In this document: positions 63,600 to 64,000 of the stretch, in pieces
How positions within the stretch are numbered: position 1 is the first letter of the stretch
Layout of the letters: every line of letters begins with the position of its first letter
Origin: Undaria pinnatifida
Lineage: Eukaryota; Sar; Phaeophyceae; Laminariales; Alariaceae
NCBI GenBank assembly: GCA_012845835.1
Contig: JABAKD010000010.1
Span: forward strand, 8,427,599 to 8,491,598
DNA length: 64,000 bases
Reading direction: 5' to 3'
Notes under the pieces: model-generated
Seen by the model: the letters and a program-made list of their open reading frames with translations, nothing else
Databases searched by the model: none
What the model was told of the DNA's origin: nothing
Program-made: the position numbers and the translations under genes

Positions 63600-64000
63600 A
63601 TGTACTACTATAAGCCTCAAGGTTCGAATCCCGGTGTCATCGGGGGAAGAAAATGATCCTCATAAAAAACTAAATAGATATCAACGTGACTTTGTGGCCT
63701 AGTAGATAGACTGTCCGCTTATAAGCCTGGTGTTCTTTGGTTAAATCCAGGGGTCATATGAGAAAAAAAATGATCCTCATGAAAAAAATGATATTTATTT
63801 TTTGGTAAAAAATGGTAGTACTGGTAGATACACCACTGCTGCTGTTACATATTGTGGTCTAGTACATAGACTGTCCGCGTATAATCCTGGTGGCCTTCGT
63901 TGGTTCGAATCCGGGTGTCATCGAAAAAAAAAATGATCCTCATGAAAAATCGATATTTATTTGTCGAAAAAAAAAATAGATAGCAATGTGACTTTGTGGT
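63600..64000 (+). repeat. Tandem array of tRNA-like repeats
   Basis: The head TTTGTGGCCTAGTAGATAGA (A-box type, 63691) and then GGTTAAATCC (63738) are repeated at 63852 (TTGTGGTCTAGTACATAGAC) with GGTTCGAATCC at 63902. A first B box is at 63621 and another head starts at 63990, cut by the window edge. Each is followed by an A-run, ATGATCCTCATGAAAAA and GATATTTATT. Acceptor stems are not intact, so these are SINE-type units, not tRNA genes. Confidence 0.75.

Noticed and set aside
63686-63765. True tRNA gene
   Set aside because: Ends do not pair and the unit is repeated with an A-rich tail.

Overview
This is a eukaryotic nuclear window. It is GC-rich in exons, has many introns of about 0.3-6.6 kb, pyrimidine-rich 3' splice sites, long homopolymeric G/C tracts and triplet repeats, and many transposon relics. 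This style, with a chromodomain Ty3/gypsy element and very Ala/Gly/Pro/Gln-rich proteins, fits a stramenopile, most likely a brown alga of the Ectocarpus type. That is an inference from composition and gene structure; no marker gene proves it.

Layout. (1) About 1-25.4 kb, plus strand: the 3' part of one large gene (gene A). I joined 18 exons (355-25413) whose splice phases all agree, giving 1633 codons in the window plus a stop. The protein is a helical solenoid. The order and spacing of its segments resemble the Fanconi anemia protein FANCI, with large Ala/Pro/Gly insertions. Its introns hold a non-autonomous hAT element with perfect 33-bp inverted repeats and an 8-bp target duplication, a tRNA-derived SINE, a 468-bp tandem duplication, a 186-bp tandem duplication and microsatellites. 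(2) 25.4-45.7 kb: a gene-poor, repeat-rich gap between two convergent genes. It contains a decayed chromovirus (about 38.3-43.7 kb, minus strand), a solo LTR of the same family, a second SINE copy and several multi-copy dispersed repeats. (3) 45.7-62.8 kb, minus strand: the 3' part of a second large gene (gene B). Fifteen phase-consistent exons encode 2758 residues plus a stop. In order the protein has a bromodomain, a WHIM1-like segment, a CxxC patch, an acidic segment, a long poly-Gln segment, WHIM2 and WHIM3/WSD motifs, and a long low-complexity tail. It is a chromatin protein related to the accessory subunits of ISWI-type remodelers (BAZ/ACF1/RLT class). (4) 62.8-64 kb: the upstream intron or flank of gene B, with a tandem array of tRNA-like repeats at the edge.

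Both genes start outside the window (gene A to the left, gene B to the right) and are transcribed toward each other. If both assignments hold, one product acts in crosslink repair and the other in acetyl-histone reading and nucleosome remodeling. Nothing in the sequence ties them to one pathway. The most interesting points are the bromodomain lying before the WHIM motifs in gene B, the cluster of VKxE motifs there, a Tudor-like segment after the chromodomain in the retroelement, a three-copy hairpin whose stem is kept while its sequence changes, and the intact hAT-type miniature element.
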